From Theocolax elegans (lineage: Eukaryota > Arthropoda > Insecta > Hymenoptera > Cerocephalidae), in assembly GCA_026168455.1 (NCBI GenBank), contig CM047428.1, positions 21,914,759 through 21,978,758 of the forward strand: 64,000 nt of DNA, written 5' to 3'. The notes under the pieces were generated by a model that was not told the DNA's origin, ran no database searches, and worked only from the letters and a program-made list of their open reading frames with translations. Made by a program: the position numbers and the translations under genes. Position 1 is the first letter of the stretch; each line of letters opens with the position of its first letter. Shown in pieces: positions 27,640-38,941 of this stretch.

Positions 27640-28880
27640 ATCGATGGAAAAACGACACAACGCGTTTAAAAAGTAGGATAAACATTACGGATAACAGGCG
27701 TGACCGCGAGTCTCAGGTTCGCTGCGCTATGTCGCACACCGCTCAATAAAGTTCCATTGCAGCATCACATTTAAATGCATCACCCACCGACACACAACAC
27801 ACACATGTACGTGTTTAAAGTTGCGAAATTTAACGTATTCTTTTCACAAATTCCGTGCAAACTGTCATTATTTTTTCGTGTGATACATCGATTTATTGCG
27901 TATAATCGCACCCAGTTATTGTGAACGTTTATTGGCCATTAATTGATTAGACCTAACCACAAAAAACGTTAACTTTTGGCCGTAGAAGATGGTTTTCGTT
28001 TTACGTTAAAATGTTTAATGTATTAACGAAAGCTAGTGCAAAATCAAAATCACAAAAGTAGGCTCACCTAACCTCAAAACAATGTAAAAAAACGATTATT
28101 TTTCCCGTATCAAAAAATTTATTTCGCACCATATACGTAATTACGACAATCCCCAACCTATACAATCTTTCAAAATGTTCATCTTACACTGAATCCAAAA
28201 GAAAATGAAAACTATATTAAAAAAAATGCTTTTACCTAACCTCAAAACTCTATAAAAAAACTAATAATACTTCCCTTATCAAAAAAAAAGGAATTCCCAT
28301 TCACCATATCGTGTATATAATCTCAGGAAAAACTCGACAATCTGTCGAAGAGCAAACATGATTTCGTCCTTCTCTGTAACATTATCGGTTAAACAAATTC
28401 AGCCGTCGTTTCGAGAGGCGCGCATCGGTTTCATCGATTTTCCAATGTCTCGTAGTCAACTTTTTTATTCATCCCCCCTTCCACCGGCGGCCCCTTCCTC
28501 GAGAGTTCAAAACAGTTGGATGAACCTCGACGTCGGTCAAATTAACGTATTTTACACAGTCGACTGAAATATATGTATATATCGCGTATTGACTTTGATA
28601 AAAAATCTTTTCCTTTTCGAGGTTAGGTTTGCATTTTTTTATACGTAAATAAATCTAGTTAGAATTAAGATTTACGGGAATTAACTTTCAAAATCCTTTT
28701 GTCCATCCAGAAGGAAAAAATATGATAATTTTAATGCGCGAAAAAAGGGGGGGGGAAGAGAATATATTATAATCCATGTGTGTACATTTCAGGGCTTACG
28801 AATGGTAATACGGACACTGTACGAGTGAAAAAGTGCCGCACCTGTAGTATCGACCCGAGGAAGGGTTTTTTGGGGATTAA
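27640..28880. other. unique-looking, moderately higher-GC stretch without a recognised gene
   Basis: Includes GGCGTGACCGCGAGTCTCAG near 27700, a 69-codon + strand frame at 28358-28567 (low support), and a possible exon start after TTTCAG at 28792 (GGCTTACGAATGGTAATACG). CTAACCTCAAAA occurs at 28068 and 28236. May hold a promoter or non-coding exon. Confidence 0.3.
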
Positions 28881-31310
28881 TCGGGTTAGGTGTAGAAAAA
28901 AAAACATTTAATTTTTAAGTAACAAATTGATAATATTGTCTTTAGGGAAAAGGTATAATTTATATATTTAAAAAAGCAAAAAGAAAATCGGAACATAATT
29001 GTATAAAAATATATCTCTTTAAATAAGGTTTGAAATGTGTGCGGTAAGTTATCGTATATACTGTTTTCGAGTTTTGGTCAAGCGGTTTGACAGAAAGTAC
29101 TAATCGAGTATCATTATTACTTTTTTTTAAAGAATTATTCGATTTAGATGAAACCATTTTCTAGGCATAAATTAGACATCTTATTGGCCAACAACTGTTT
29201 CATGTGAGTATATTGATAAATATTAATTTGCAAAAAGAGCTTTAAAGTTGCTTTAAAATGCTTATACTAGAATTTAAGAATCATTAGTTTAGCTCAAGCC
29301 AATAATTATTGGGTGTAAATTATCCTAGTTATTGGTAAGATTTCGTTTCTTATGTGTATATATACTTTGACGAATATTGATCTGCGCGGAATGCAGTTTT
29401 AAATTATAATAAAAGTAAATAATTAAAAGATTATGCGAACCATTTATTGGTCTTAAACTATTCTATCTTATTGGTCAGTTTTTTACAAAAAAAATATTTT
29501 TCGTACATTCGCAGCGCAGTTTTAAATTTGTATTTTCTTCACTAGAAGTTGTGTATTATTAGATGTCACCATAAAACCGTTAGTTGGACATACACTTGGA
29601 ATTTATTGGGTAATTTTGGTGAAATTTTATGATAACATACTGTTATTTAAAAATAATTCAATAATATATCGGTCGATGTACAATGCAATATTAATTTTAA
29701 ACCATAATGCCTATACACTTAAAAACTATGTAAATTTAGAAAAAAAACCATTTATTGGACATTTTCTGGCCAAAAATACGATCTACGAATCCAACAATAA
29801 ATTTAGATTAATGACATAATTAAAAGTTTGTGCGAATTTATCGGTATAAATAAAAAATATTAAACTCTAAATGTCATTTACAAAAAGAGAAATTTAACAG
29901 TGTAAGAATTATCGCATCATTTCATAATACTGGGGATATACTTGAAATATGATAAATTTTACGATAATTTATGGTAAAGATTTAGTATATACAAATATAT
30001 TAATATTTCTTATAAGTGTAACAAATGTATTGGATTAAAAATTATTGTAAATTGTCGTGTATTTAAGGTATGTCTCGGCCCAGCGTTACTAGAAAATCTA
30101 CAATAATTTTTAATAAATATTTTTGTTCGTGTAACAAAAAAATAATTTCTAATTGATGATATCAAACTCAATAGTTGATTATCAAAGATGTCGGAGTCGA
30201 GGGTGAATAATAAATAAATAAAACAACTTATTTATTTACACGTTGGTTGTACAACGTTTCGTCGGGTCGATTTCCAAACACGCCTCTTATTCATGTGCTA
30301 AATATATTACACACGAAATTTAGCAGATATGACTTTTTTAAAAGACAGATGGATTGCAGAGAGAATTAAGCAAACATAAGGCAATTTCTACATATAAACA
30401 AAAATATAGTTCACTCAACTTTTAAAAGGTCTATAGTCACCACGATAAAAGGAGTTCGTGTGTCACGCAAATTTTTTTAAAGTATTTTAATCTCTGAATC
30501 TAAAAATCTTGGGTGATTCGACGATATGTTGTGGAATTAATTGTTACTAATAATTATTTAGACAAATTAATAATCCGATCGAAATATATAATTTTTTCCT
30601 GCAATATATGTTTTATAAAAGTTGAAAATTTTTACTGTGTTATCAGTGACATTTATTACAATGATTTATTCAATCAAATATATTATTAAAAAAATTTTAA
30701 ACAGAATTATTTCGGTAATACAGTCAGTTCGTTCATTATAAAAAATAAAATATTAATAATAAAAAATAATTCTGTTAATTTATTGGATAGTCGATATGAG
30801 AGTCGATTATTAATTAATAATATTTGTTTATACGATGAACTATAGCATTTTTTTTAATTTAAAAAAATTTGTAACATAGTGATTTCGACAGAAAATAATC
30901 TGTATTTTTAATTATACATTTTAACTATTATATACATTGTTATTTATACATACGATTAAAAATAATAAATCTGCTAATTATTTTTAATATTATTATTAAT
31001 AAAAGAATATTATATATTTGGGATCTTAAACGCTCGATGCAAAGAATGGTAAAAAAATATCGTAGTAAATCGTTTCCATGATAATTAAAGTTATCAACTA
31101 ATATAGCACTAATTGTGTTTGAATTATGGAATTTAATTAGTCATAATAAAATTATCCAAAAGCTACTTAAAATTGTTTATGTCTCACACTAATTAAATAC
31201 GAGAATTGTTAATAAAAAAAATAATCTAATAAAATATTTGTAAATGTCTTGCTTAAATTGTAAAGCTTATGTATGACAGTAGGTTATAATGTAAGCTACA
31301 CTCTCTAAAC
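28880..31310. other. AT-rich stretch, nothing recognised
   Basis: No coding exon, RNA gene or clear repeat array was seen. Phrases with TTATTGG recur loosely. One higher-GC phrase, ACGTTTCGTCGGGTCGATTT near 30255, is unexplained. Confidence 0.5.
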
Positions 31311-31315
31311 CTTAG

Positions 31316-31733
31316 GGGGGTACAAAAGTCAAGTTTTATCCTCCCTACCTTACCAGCCTTAAAAGTCATAAAAAGTGAGTTATAATTAAGAAAGGATGAT
31401 AATTTATTAATAATATACCTCAGTTCAAAATTTGGAGTAAAAATATCGATTGGTTTTCGAGTAATCCCTTACCAATGTTTATGATAATTTCGTGCAATTT
31501 GAGGATATACGTTCGACTAATTAAAAGACATGTCAAGATTTTTGGTAAGGGATTACTTAAAAATTAGTCAATATTTTTGCTTCAAATTTTAAAGACAGTT
31601 AAATTATTAATAAATGAAGGGGGCTGTACTCCTAGATTTACGTAAATTAACTTTTTTTTAAAATTATTATTAATTTTATGTAATTTTCTAGGTCGGTAAG
31701 GTAGAGAGGATAAAACTTAGTTTTGGCACTCCG
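31316..31733. mobile_element. fold-back element, MITE-like, copy 2 of a family
   Basis: The ends are inverted repeats: AAGTTTTATCCTCCCTACCT on the left and GGTAGAGAGGATAAAACTTA on the right. Inside is a second palindrome around AGTAATCCCTTACCAATG and TTTTGGTAAGGGATTACTTA. It is similar over its whole length to 5469-5897. No coding capacity. Confidence 0.85.
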
Positions 31734-31738
31734 TTAAG

Positions 31739-32013
31739 CGGGTATCAAACTCAATTAAAAATTCAAATTTCGAGCCACAAAATAGCAGACGAAAAATTGC
31801 AATTTTCTTATATCTTTCAAGGTTTTCTCGGCGACATATTGTTATAATAACTTGAAACTCTGTAAAATGATAGATAATTACATAACGGAAGACATCTAAC
31901 TCCTGGTTTTGTGTAAATTTGTTTTTATTAAATAATATAAGTAAATTATTTGTTTTTTTCGTCTGCTATTTTGTGGCGCGAAATTTGAATTTTTAATTGA
32001 GTATGATACTCCC
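31739..32013. mobile_element. MITE with about 55-bp terminal inverted repeats and TTAAG duplication
   Basis: The left end GGTATCAAACTCAATTAAAA is mirrored by the right end TTTTAATTGAGTATGATACT. The arms continue through CCACAAAATAGCAGACGAAA. TTAAG flanks both sides (31734-31738, 32014-32018). It is 275 bp long, non-coding, and abuts the fold-back element at 31316-31733. Confidence 0.85.
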
Positions 32014-32373
32014 TTAAGTGTAAAACGAGAGGATTGCACTTTTGAACAGTGTAAAGTCATAGATGTACACATTCTACCGTCAATTTTTACACTTTGGAGG
32101 TTATGTGTGCACGTTACTAAGAAGAAGCATTCTTTTATACCATAACATAAAAATAAAAAAAATCATTTATATTATAATATTTTTTTCTTGAACCACTTCA
32201 TGATATATTTTGAATCTTCCACATGTTACAGCCTCCATCGTGTTTTATCGTCACGATTTTTTTCAATTGATCTGATCAATTAATTTCAGAGTTACAACAT
32301 ATTGCAAAAAAAATCAGTTTTTAGGCACGACCGTTATACGGGAGAGCCTTATATTTTTGTCATCGAAAAAAGT

Positions 32374-33565
32374 GTTGTTCCACGAATATCTCAAAAAGTT
32401 ATTACCCGATTTGGCTGATATTTTGAGGGTAGTTTTCTCTACATATAAGAAGGTGCTGGTTCTATTTCCAGCCTTAACAGTGAAGCCATTTTAAAGTTAT
32501 AACAAAGTTTACATGTCTTTAAATAACGGATTTTTTTCATTCTTCGTACAATATCTCGAAATAGACACGTTCTACGAAAAAAAATATAAAGACATAAAAT
32601 GTTCATATTAAAAAGTCGCAGCTTTTTCCCATTTAACATAGTATATTATTCCCCGTATTTTTGGCGCTAGAGACTCGCAAATACGCATATATTATAAAAT
32701 TGAAAAATAAAAAAATCGTTGTTCCACAAATATCTCAAAAAGTTATTACCCGATTTGACTGAAACCTTGAGGGTAGTTTTCTCTACATATAAGAAGGTGC
32801 TGGTTCTATTTCCAGCAACATCAGTGAAACCATATTTAAGCTATAACAAAGTTTACATTTATCTAAAACCGAATTACATTCATTTTCTGTACAATTTCTC
32901 AAAATATACATATCTTAGCGAAAAACTTACTATTGACAAAATGTTTCTATTAAATAGACGCAACTTTTTTCTATTTAACATAATACATGATTTTTGACTG
33001 TTTTGGCGCTAGAGACTCGCAGAGACGCAAATATCAGAAATTTGAAAAATAAAAAAATCGTTGTTCCACAAATATCTCAAAATGTTATTACCCCATTTGA
33101 CTGAAACCTTGACGGTAGTTTTCTCTACATATAAGAAGGTGCTGGTTCTATTTCCAGCAACATCGGCGGAACCATATTAAAGCTATAATAAATTTAAAAT
33201 TTCTCTAAAAACGACTTTAATTCATTTTTCGCACAATAACTCGAAATGTAGAACTTGTATCAAATAACTTTCTATTAACAAAATGTTTTAATTACAAAGA
33301 CGCAACTTTTTCCTATGTAACGTAGTACATGATTTTCCATTATTTTTGGCGCTACAGACTCGCAGTCGCTAATATCATCATTTTGAAATTTAAAAATTCG
33401 ACGTTCCGCAAATATCTTGAAAAATTTTCAACTGATTTAGCTGAAATTTTAAGAGTAGTTTCCTCTACCCTTCAGATGGTGCTGGTTCTATTTCCAATAA
33501 GATCGGTGGAATTATATATTTGTTGTGCTATAACAAGGTCGGTAGAACCATATTTCAGCTGTAAC
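32374..33565. repeat. four tandem copies of a repeat unit of about 342 bp
   Basis: The unit starts GTTGTTCCACRAATATCTCA at 32374, 32718, 33060 and (diverged, partial) about 33400, giving periods of 344, 342 and 340 bp. Each unit shares CTACATATAAGAAGGTGCTG and TTGGCGCTAGAGACTCGCA. The last copy is partial and most diverged. Open frames inside the units (for example 32719-32997) repeat between copies and show no codon-like constraint. Confidence 0.92.
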
Positions 33566-34330
33566 TAGACGAAAACTTGGTGCTATACTCAATAATCTGG
33601 ATATTTTCTTTTGTATTATAATGTTTTATCTATTAGTTTTTTTATAAGTCTATTTTCGATTTAAAATATCAGTATTAATATTTATTATTGATTATACTAT
33701 TATTATCTTACATGCTGTAAAAGAAAAGAAAAAACAATAAATTAAATGTTTTTAATAAAAAAAAATACTTGTTTTTTAAGGAATTGCAATAAATTAGTAT
33801 ATATATATATATCAATGAAATAATATCAAACCTTTAAAATGTAAACGTAAAAATAAATAACGTTGGTTGACTTACGATATCTTAATGACATTATGACGAA
33901 GGCGAAATCCAATTCGTTTATTTGGATGTTGATGCAGCGGGTTATTGAACCATCATAAGTATATTTTGGAAAATAGAGGACGATAATGAAGTAACAAGTA
34001 ATTCCTTGTAGTAGGCACTAAATTCAGGTGGTACAAACAGACAAGTCAGTCAAGCAGTATTCAATGGTATTGATCCTGAGAAAAAGCCATTGTAAAACGC
34101 CAAGTAATAATCAAATTGAGAATCAGAAGAAATTTGTCAGCCATTGCCGCTGAATTATTACCTGCAAGTTAGTGAGCGAGATACGTTGAACGGTTACTTG
34201 CTAATTATGGTATGAAACCAGTTAGGAGATTCGGTAAACTGTGTCGTCTCAATGATGAATCGTTTTCCCTGTAATATATAGACGTTTCTTTTAAACTTAT
34301 AATGTAATATAAATAATATATAAATTACTG

Positions 34331-34470
34331 AATTTGATTTATAAATTAGAAGACAGAGTGATAAGTTATATCGAAAGTCGATGTCATCAAATATACTGAA
34401 TAATACAAAAACACAGGCAGCAAACAGTTTTAATAAAACATTCAAACTCCAGAGAAAAAAATGAACATTA
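34331..34470 (+). repeat. left arm of a diverged inverted repeat
   Basis: Similar at roughly 80% (by eye) to the reverse complement of 34702-34843. Shared phrases include GATTTATARATTAGRAGACA, ATGTCATCAAATRTACTGAA and TTCAAACTYCAGAGAAAAAA. The short retroposon tail at 34475-34527 lies between the arms. Confidence 0.75.
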
Positions 34471-34474
34471 TTAA

Positions 34475-34527
34475 TTTTTTTTTTATTTTTCAGCTTACCA
34501 AGAACCCGAAGAGGGTTCATACAGCTA
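34475..34527 (-). mobile_element. short 3' end of the same retroposon family, minus orientation
   Basis: On the minus strand it reads AGCTGTATGAACCCTCTTCG, then GGTTCTTGGTAAGCTGAAAA and an A-rich tail. ATTATTAAT is found on both sides, a possible target duplication. It is nearly identical to the copy at 44751-44806. Confidence 0.7.
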
Positions 34528-34701
34528 TAAATATTATTAATAATAATAAAAAAATAAAATATTATTTTATTATATATTACACATTCCAAACTAAATAAAC
34601 ATTAAAAGTAAATTCAATTGTAATAAGTAGATTCAAAGCAAATTATAGAAGTATTTTCAGTTCACTTTTACAATTTTATAACACATTTTCCGTTCGAACT
34701 A

Positions 34702-34843
34702 TCTATTTTTTTCTCTGAAGTTTGAATTTTTGGTTAAATCCGTTTGCTTCTTGTGTCTTCATATTATTCAGTACATTTGATGACATTGATTTTCGATATA
34801 TCTTTATCACTTTGTCTCCTAATCTATAAATCAAATTCTCTCA
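34702..34843 (-). repeat. right arm of the diverged inverted repeat
   Basis: Partner of 34331-34470. On the minus strand it has an open frame of about 40 codons (YRLGDKVIKIYRKS...), which may be chance or an old coding trace. Confidence 0.75.
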
Positions 34844-34997
34844 TTGTTTTATTATAAAATTACAGATATATTATAAAAAAAAACAAACGAAAATGAAAAC
34901 TACCTCGTGGTTAGAATAATTCTGGTATATGCCTCTGTAATTAGGCATTTCTTTATTCAGGAAATGAATCGCTAGATAACGAATACTTTGACTGAAA

Positions 34998-35165
34998 TCA
35001 TGACGGCTGTTGTTGTTCTAGTACATACAAACTAGTACAAACAGTATTATTTAATGACACAAATGGCCTCGTTGGTAATAGAGGTGGTAGCTGCTGCGAT
35101 TGCTGTAGACCGGGACCACTGTTCGAGCTCAACGATAGTAATAATTGTAGTGATATCGAAGCACC
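34998..35165 (-). pseudogene. exon-like block e below the larp1 relic
   Basis: An AACAG acceptor is followed by an open block containing LQQSQQLPPLLPTRPFVSL and ending EQQQPS then TGA. The phase from block d does not join cleanly to this frame. It may be the decayed terminal exon of the same gene, or chance. Confidence 0.3.
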
Positions 35166-35258
35166 CTGTTAAATTATAATGACCAAATTTTAAAAATTAG
35201 TAATGCAGAAAATTTTATCTACATGTGTTCTCAAAGTGTTCCATCATCGTTGACTTAC

Positions 35259-35577
35259 CACTCGTAAGCTCATTCACTTTTTCATAGTCTTGACAACTTC
35301 TTCAGATTTACCCATAGTGTCCGAATCGAGTCTATTTTTCGATTACGCTTTTTGAAGTTGGTTCGATGACAATGATGTCTTCTGGGGTGACAGAGTCTGC
35401 CAGAGCCGATGTAGCCCGTTCTATTGCAATATTACGAGAGGTTTACGTTCTGTTTTTGAGCTTGATGAGGTTGAGCTTGCAATGTAGACGCTGTAGAATT
35501 ATTTGCAGTCGGCAGTGTTACGCTTGCGCTTTCCAATACGCTTCTGTTGCGGCGGTTAGCAGCTAGTGATCTCGAGA
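35259..35577 (-). pseudogene. probable larp1 relic, exon-like block d (C-terminal low-complexity part)
   Basis: Reads RSLAANRRNRSVLESASV and then a Gln/Ala/Thr-rich stretch. A frameshift follows, then ATSALADSVTPEDIIVIEPT and a TAG. A GTAAGT donor sits at its 3' end. Assigned to larp1 by order and because LARP1 tails are Arg/Ser-rich after DM15; the direct homology is not certain. Confidence 0.45.
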
Positions 35578-35773
35578 ATTCATTTGATTTAAGGCTAAAA
35601 TTTATAAAGTATACAATTATGTTTATTTAATGATAATTTGGATAATCGAGATTTAAAAATTCGCAAATTAACACGAATCTTTCATTTAAAGTTTACTTAA
35701 AAAATATCCAATCTTAACATAAAATCAATAATTTCCAATAAATTATAGAAAATTTTTTAATAACTTAATTCAC

Positions 35774-35909
35774 CTCTACTACTCTAAAATCTTCGATAGT
35801 TTTAAATTTATGGAGATATTCTTATAATTTAGTGTCAACAAGGGGTTGATCTAAAAGTACTTATAATACTTAAAAAACGCCCAGAATTTTTCCAGTCCAT
35901 AAACTTGAT
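35774..35909 (-). pseudogene. larp1 relic, exon-like block c (third DM15 repeat)
   Basis: TTTAG acceptor, then VYGLEKFWAFFKYYKYF and a TAG. After a frameshift it reads DQPLVDTKL, a TAA, then EYLHKFKTIEDFRVVE up to a GTGAAT donor. It matches the end of the LARP1 DM15 domain (YGLEKFWAFLKY and KEYL-type segments). Confidence 0.85.
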
Positions 35910-36115
35910 CTAAATAAAATTAATTTAAATCTTATCTACCTATGTTTTATTTACAAAGATGATTTTAATCTTTACAGCAATATTTTTTTATTTAATTTTT
36001 TTTAATAATATAATTCAATAGAACAATTTCAATATATAAATTTTATTTGTAGCGTAAAATACAATTTCTATCTAAAAATCCTGAATATATATCTTACGTA
36101 GATAAATGCACTTAC

Positions 36116-36383
36116 CACTTTTATAATTTTTCGCTGTTTCCACTTGAAAATCTTTATAAAGTTGTGGTCTGAATTTTTGTTATAAACCGTAATTATAAAA
36201 AAATTCAAAACAGAGACTTATACCCATAACAATATCCTTCATATCCTTCACATACATCTCCATAAGCTATTGTACTAAACTCTTTGTACATAGTGCAATT
36301 GAAATTCTTTAAGAGAAATGACCAAAATTGGAAGAGTGTGTTCACCTTTTTCTCCATACCAAGTTATTTACACATTATTTACA
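36116..36383 (-). pseudogene. larp1 relic, exon-like block b (second DM15 repeat)
   Basis: After a TTTCAG acceptor the block begins with two stop codons, then reads NTLFQFWSFLLKNFN and TMYKEFSTIAYGDVCEGY. A stop follows KSLF. A one-base shift in a T run, with another stop, leads into KFRPQLYKDFQVETAKNY and a GTAAGT donor. Confidence 0.85.
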
Positions 36384-36584
36384 CTGAAATAAAAAGAGAT
36401 TCCATGAATTCTAAAGTGAATGATAACTTTATGTAAATTTTATAAATAATGAATACAACAACGTGATTTATGTCAACATGATTTCTTTAGCTAAGAAAAG
36501 AAAACATATTATAATAATAATCATCTCATCAAGCATTTATAACTTAGTTACAAAAAGTAAATTCAAGATTTTTTAATATCTTAC

Positions 36585-36745
36585 CTTTCAAACAATGTGA
36601 ATGATATTTATGATGCACTTGTTGAGTGAAACCGTTTACTTTCAATAACCAATGACTAGGATGTTGGAAAGTTGACAATGATTGCGGAGCACTACCGTAA
36701 CTACTAGCTAAGAAACCTTTGTTTGAACTTGTATCAGCACTACTT
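36585..36745 (-). pseudogene. larp1 relic, exon-like block a (first DM15 repeat)
   Basis: Acceptor TTTACAG and donor GTAAGA flank an open 161-bp block with QHPSHWLLKVNGFTQQV and HHKYHSHCLK. It matches the LARP1 segment in which HELLKENGF is usual, so HWLLKVNGF carries substitutions. No stop is seen in this block. Confidence 0.85.
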
Positions 36746-36951
36746 CTGTAAATATTTGTTTATACAATATTACTGCACAAGAATAATTACAGGAGTGCAG
36801 TAATGCTATGTGCAGTGCAAGTTTTCACCGTGTGTGTCTGTAATGATAAGATTTGTCAATTCAACCACAAATTCAAATGGCAGGGACATATATTTAACAA
36901 CAGTATTTAGTATATACAATGTACATTGTATCTATACGATTATACCTGAAA

Positions 36952-36953
<2 letters not shown>

Positions 36954-37036
<83 letters not shown>
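36954..37036 (+). repeat. (TAA)n microsatellite, 5' flank of the retroelement
   Basis: About 27 uninterrupted AAT/TAA units directly abutting the GC-rich 5' end of the element. Together with 38971-39005 it brackets the insertion and probably marks the target. Confidence 0.95.
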
Positions 37037-38941
37037 CCGCGCGGGGTGTCCTGTCCCCGTATGCGGCGCGTCCCCCGGGTGGCGGATGGGGGAATGCTCG
37101 TCACTCTAGCGTGAAGGGTAGAGGTGAAATAAAATAATCTCCGTGGACCAAACAGTACAACCAGAAGTATGAGCAAGCGAGATGAAAACATACTACCCCA
37201 AGCGGGCAACTCCAAACTAGGAGTGAATCCCGTCGTCGGTTCCGATCGGGTGAAAGCCCCGGTGGCCGGCGCTGGCCTCATGGATTTTGGGGGAGGCCAC
37301 AAACCGCTTAGTTCTAACATCACGTCAGAGGCGGGGTCCTCGAAAGAAAACCCCCAACAGCAGCCGCTATCCCAGATGCTGAGTCTTCCTTCTGCAAGCA
37401 GGTTACGAAGCGGTAGCGTTACCAGCATTGGTAGCGCCATCAGCGGCATCTCTGCCTATAGCAGAGAATCTCAAGAGGAGATAGAAGTGTTCCGTAAGGA
37501 ATACGAGAAGGTGGAGAAGGCGCAGGAGGAGATCGACTCCACTTACGACCATCTGAAAAAAGAACTTCAGGCAATGTTGGCAGCTTGTGCAAAGCAGCCA
37601 AACATTTCCATGGTTGTCAAAACAGGGTTGAAAACAGTAGACGCTCTTGTACAAGAGCTCTACGGGAAAACGAAGAAGATGTCTTTAGCAGTCGATGATT
37701 ACAAGTGCCAAGTCGAGGATTATCGAGTTGGCCACGAGAATCGTCGGCGGCCTAAGAGAAGAGGCATCATTGCTAAAGCCGTCATCGCGGCTACAGCCAA
37801 GATACAGGCTCAAAAGAGGAGTAGGGAGGGCCCTCAAAGCCCACCCGAGGCCTCTAAAACCCGTAAGAAGAAGAAACCTCGCAAGGAGGTGCCACCACCT
37901 GGTAAGGACAAGGAGCAATCCAAGTCCAAGCCTGTGGTGGAAAAGAAGAAGCCGACGGTTAAGTCGGGACAGGCGCCTCTTGACAGGAGAAAGCGCCAGA
38001 AGGCGCCGGTATCCACCCTGGTGGTCACAATCGCGAGGAACCGAACGTTTGCTGAAGTTCTGGGGAAGCTCCGAAAGGAAGTGAATCCGGACGACAGTGG
38101 CGCGCAGGTTCTAAGTGTGCGGCCCACAGGGCGGGGGGACGTCCTGCTTCGGCTAGGCAAAAAAACCGATGCGGCAGTATTCGCGGAGAAAGTGCGTACT
38201 GCTACCCAAGGAATGGGAGAAGTTCGAGTCCGAGATCGAAGGGTTACCCTTGAGATCAGAGACCTGGACGCTCTCACAACGAGGGACGAAGTGGTGGCAG
38301 CCCTAAATAAAGTGCTTACTTCTTCGCCTGAGGGCCGAGAGGTGACGCTTTTGGGCCTAAACCGCAGTCAACAGAAGACAGCCATCGTGAAGCTGGATCA
38401 CGAGAGCGCTGACAAGCTGAAGTCGATGCGGCATCTCTGCGTCGGCTTCGTAAGCTGTCGCGTTCGGGATCGAGTCTTGGTCGAGAGGTGCTATCGGTGC
38501 CTAGACTTCGGCCACACGAAACGGAATTGTAAGGGAGTGGACAGGTCCTCGTCGTGCTACAAGTGCGGCGAGCCTGGACACAACCTTAAGAACTGCAAGA
38601 GCGCTCCCAAATGCTTTCTTTGTCCATCAAAGGATGCTGAGGGAGTGTCTCACGTGGCGGGGTCCGGAGCCTGTGCCACCTTTAGGCGCGCGCTCGATAC
38701 CGCCAGAAAGGCCGCTTCACGATAAGTGGCAGTCTCATCGAGGGAGGAAAGAAGAAACAGGACCGACCGAATTGACGCATGTCACAAGACACGCCTCCCA
38801 GCTTGAAGTAATGTGAAAAACAGTTCCGGGCTGGGCAGGTGAAAGCGTTGGGTTTGGAGTTTTAGCCGGTAAGAATCCGGCACTGGCGACGAGTGCGGAC
38901 CCTCGTCGTCGTCTTATGTAAGATTTCTCCAGTTTCCCACG

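Larger units (their letters stand above)
34998..36745 (-). pseudogene. decayed, intron-containing 3' fragment of larp1 (La-related protein 1, DM15 region)
   Basis: Minus-strand blocks in the right order and orientation match the C-terminal DM15 repeats of LARP1: QHPSHWLLKVNGFTQQV at the top, then NTLFQFWSFLL and CTMYKEFSTIAYGD, KFRPQLYKDFQVET, YGLEKFWAFFKYYK, and KFKTIEDFRVVE. Known: LARP1 binds TOP mRNA 5' ends through DM15 and controls their translation. Splice-like AG and GT sites remain between blocks, so this arose from genomic duplication, not from an mRNA. At least six in-frame stops and frameshifts are present, so it cannot encode the protein. The 5' part of the gene was not found; a retroelement lies just upstream (36954-39005). 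Exons at the 3' side (35.0-35.6 kb) are assigned by position and are less certain. Confidence 0.85.

Noticed and set aside
32719..32997. 92-codon frame in the tandem array
   Set aside because: Recurs in diverged form in neighbouring repeat units without preserving a frame.
33890..34200. Possible transposase or gene relic (phrases such as GGTNRQVSQAVFNGIDPEK on the + strand)
   Set aside because: The open stretch is short, broken by stops on both sides, and matches no family I can name.
34194..34589. 131-codon minus-strand frame rich in Phe/Ile/Leu
   Set aside because: It overlies one arm of an inverted repeat and a retroposon tail; its hydrophobic look is the usual result of AT-rich DNA.
36940..37449. 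169-codon minus-strand frame with a long Leu run
   Set aside because: Antisense to the retroelement ORF1 and the (TAA)n tract.
37834..38277. 147-codon minus-strand frame
   Set aside because: Antisense shadow of the intact ORF1 with zinc knuckles on the other strand.
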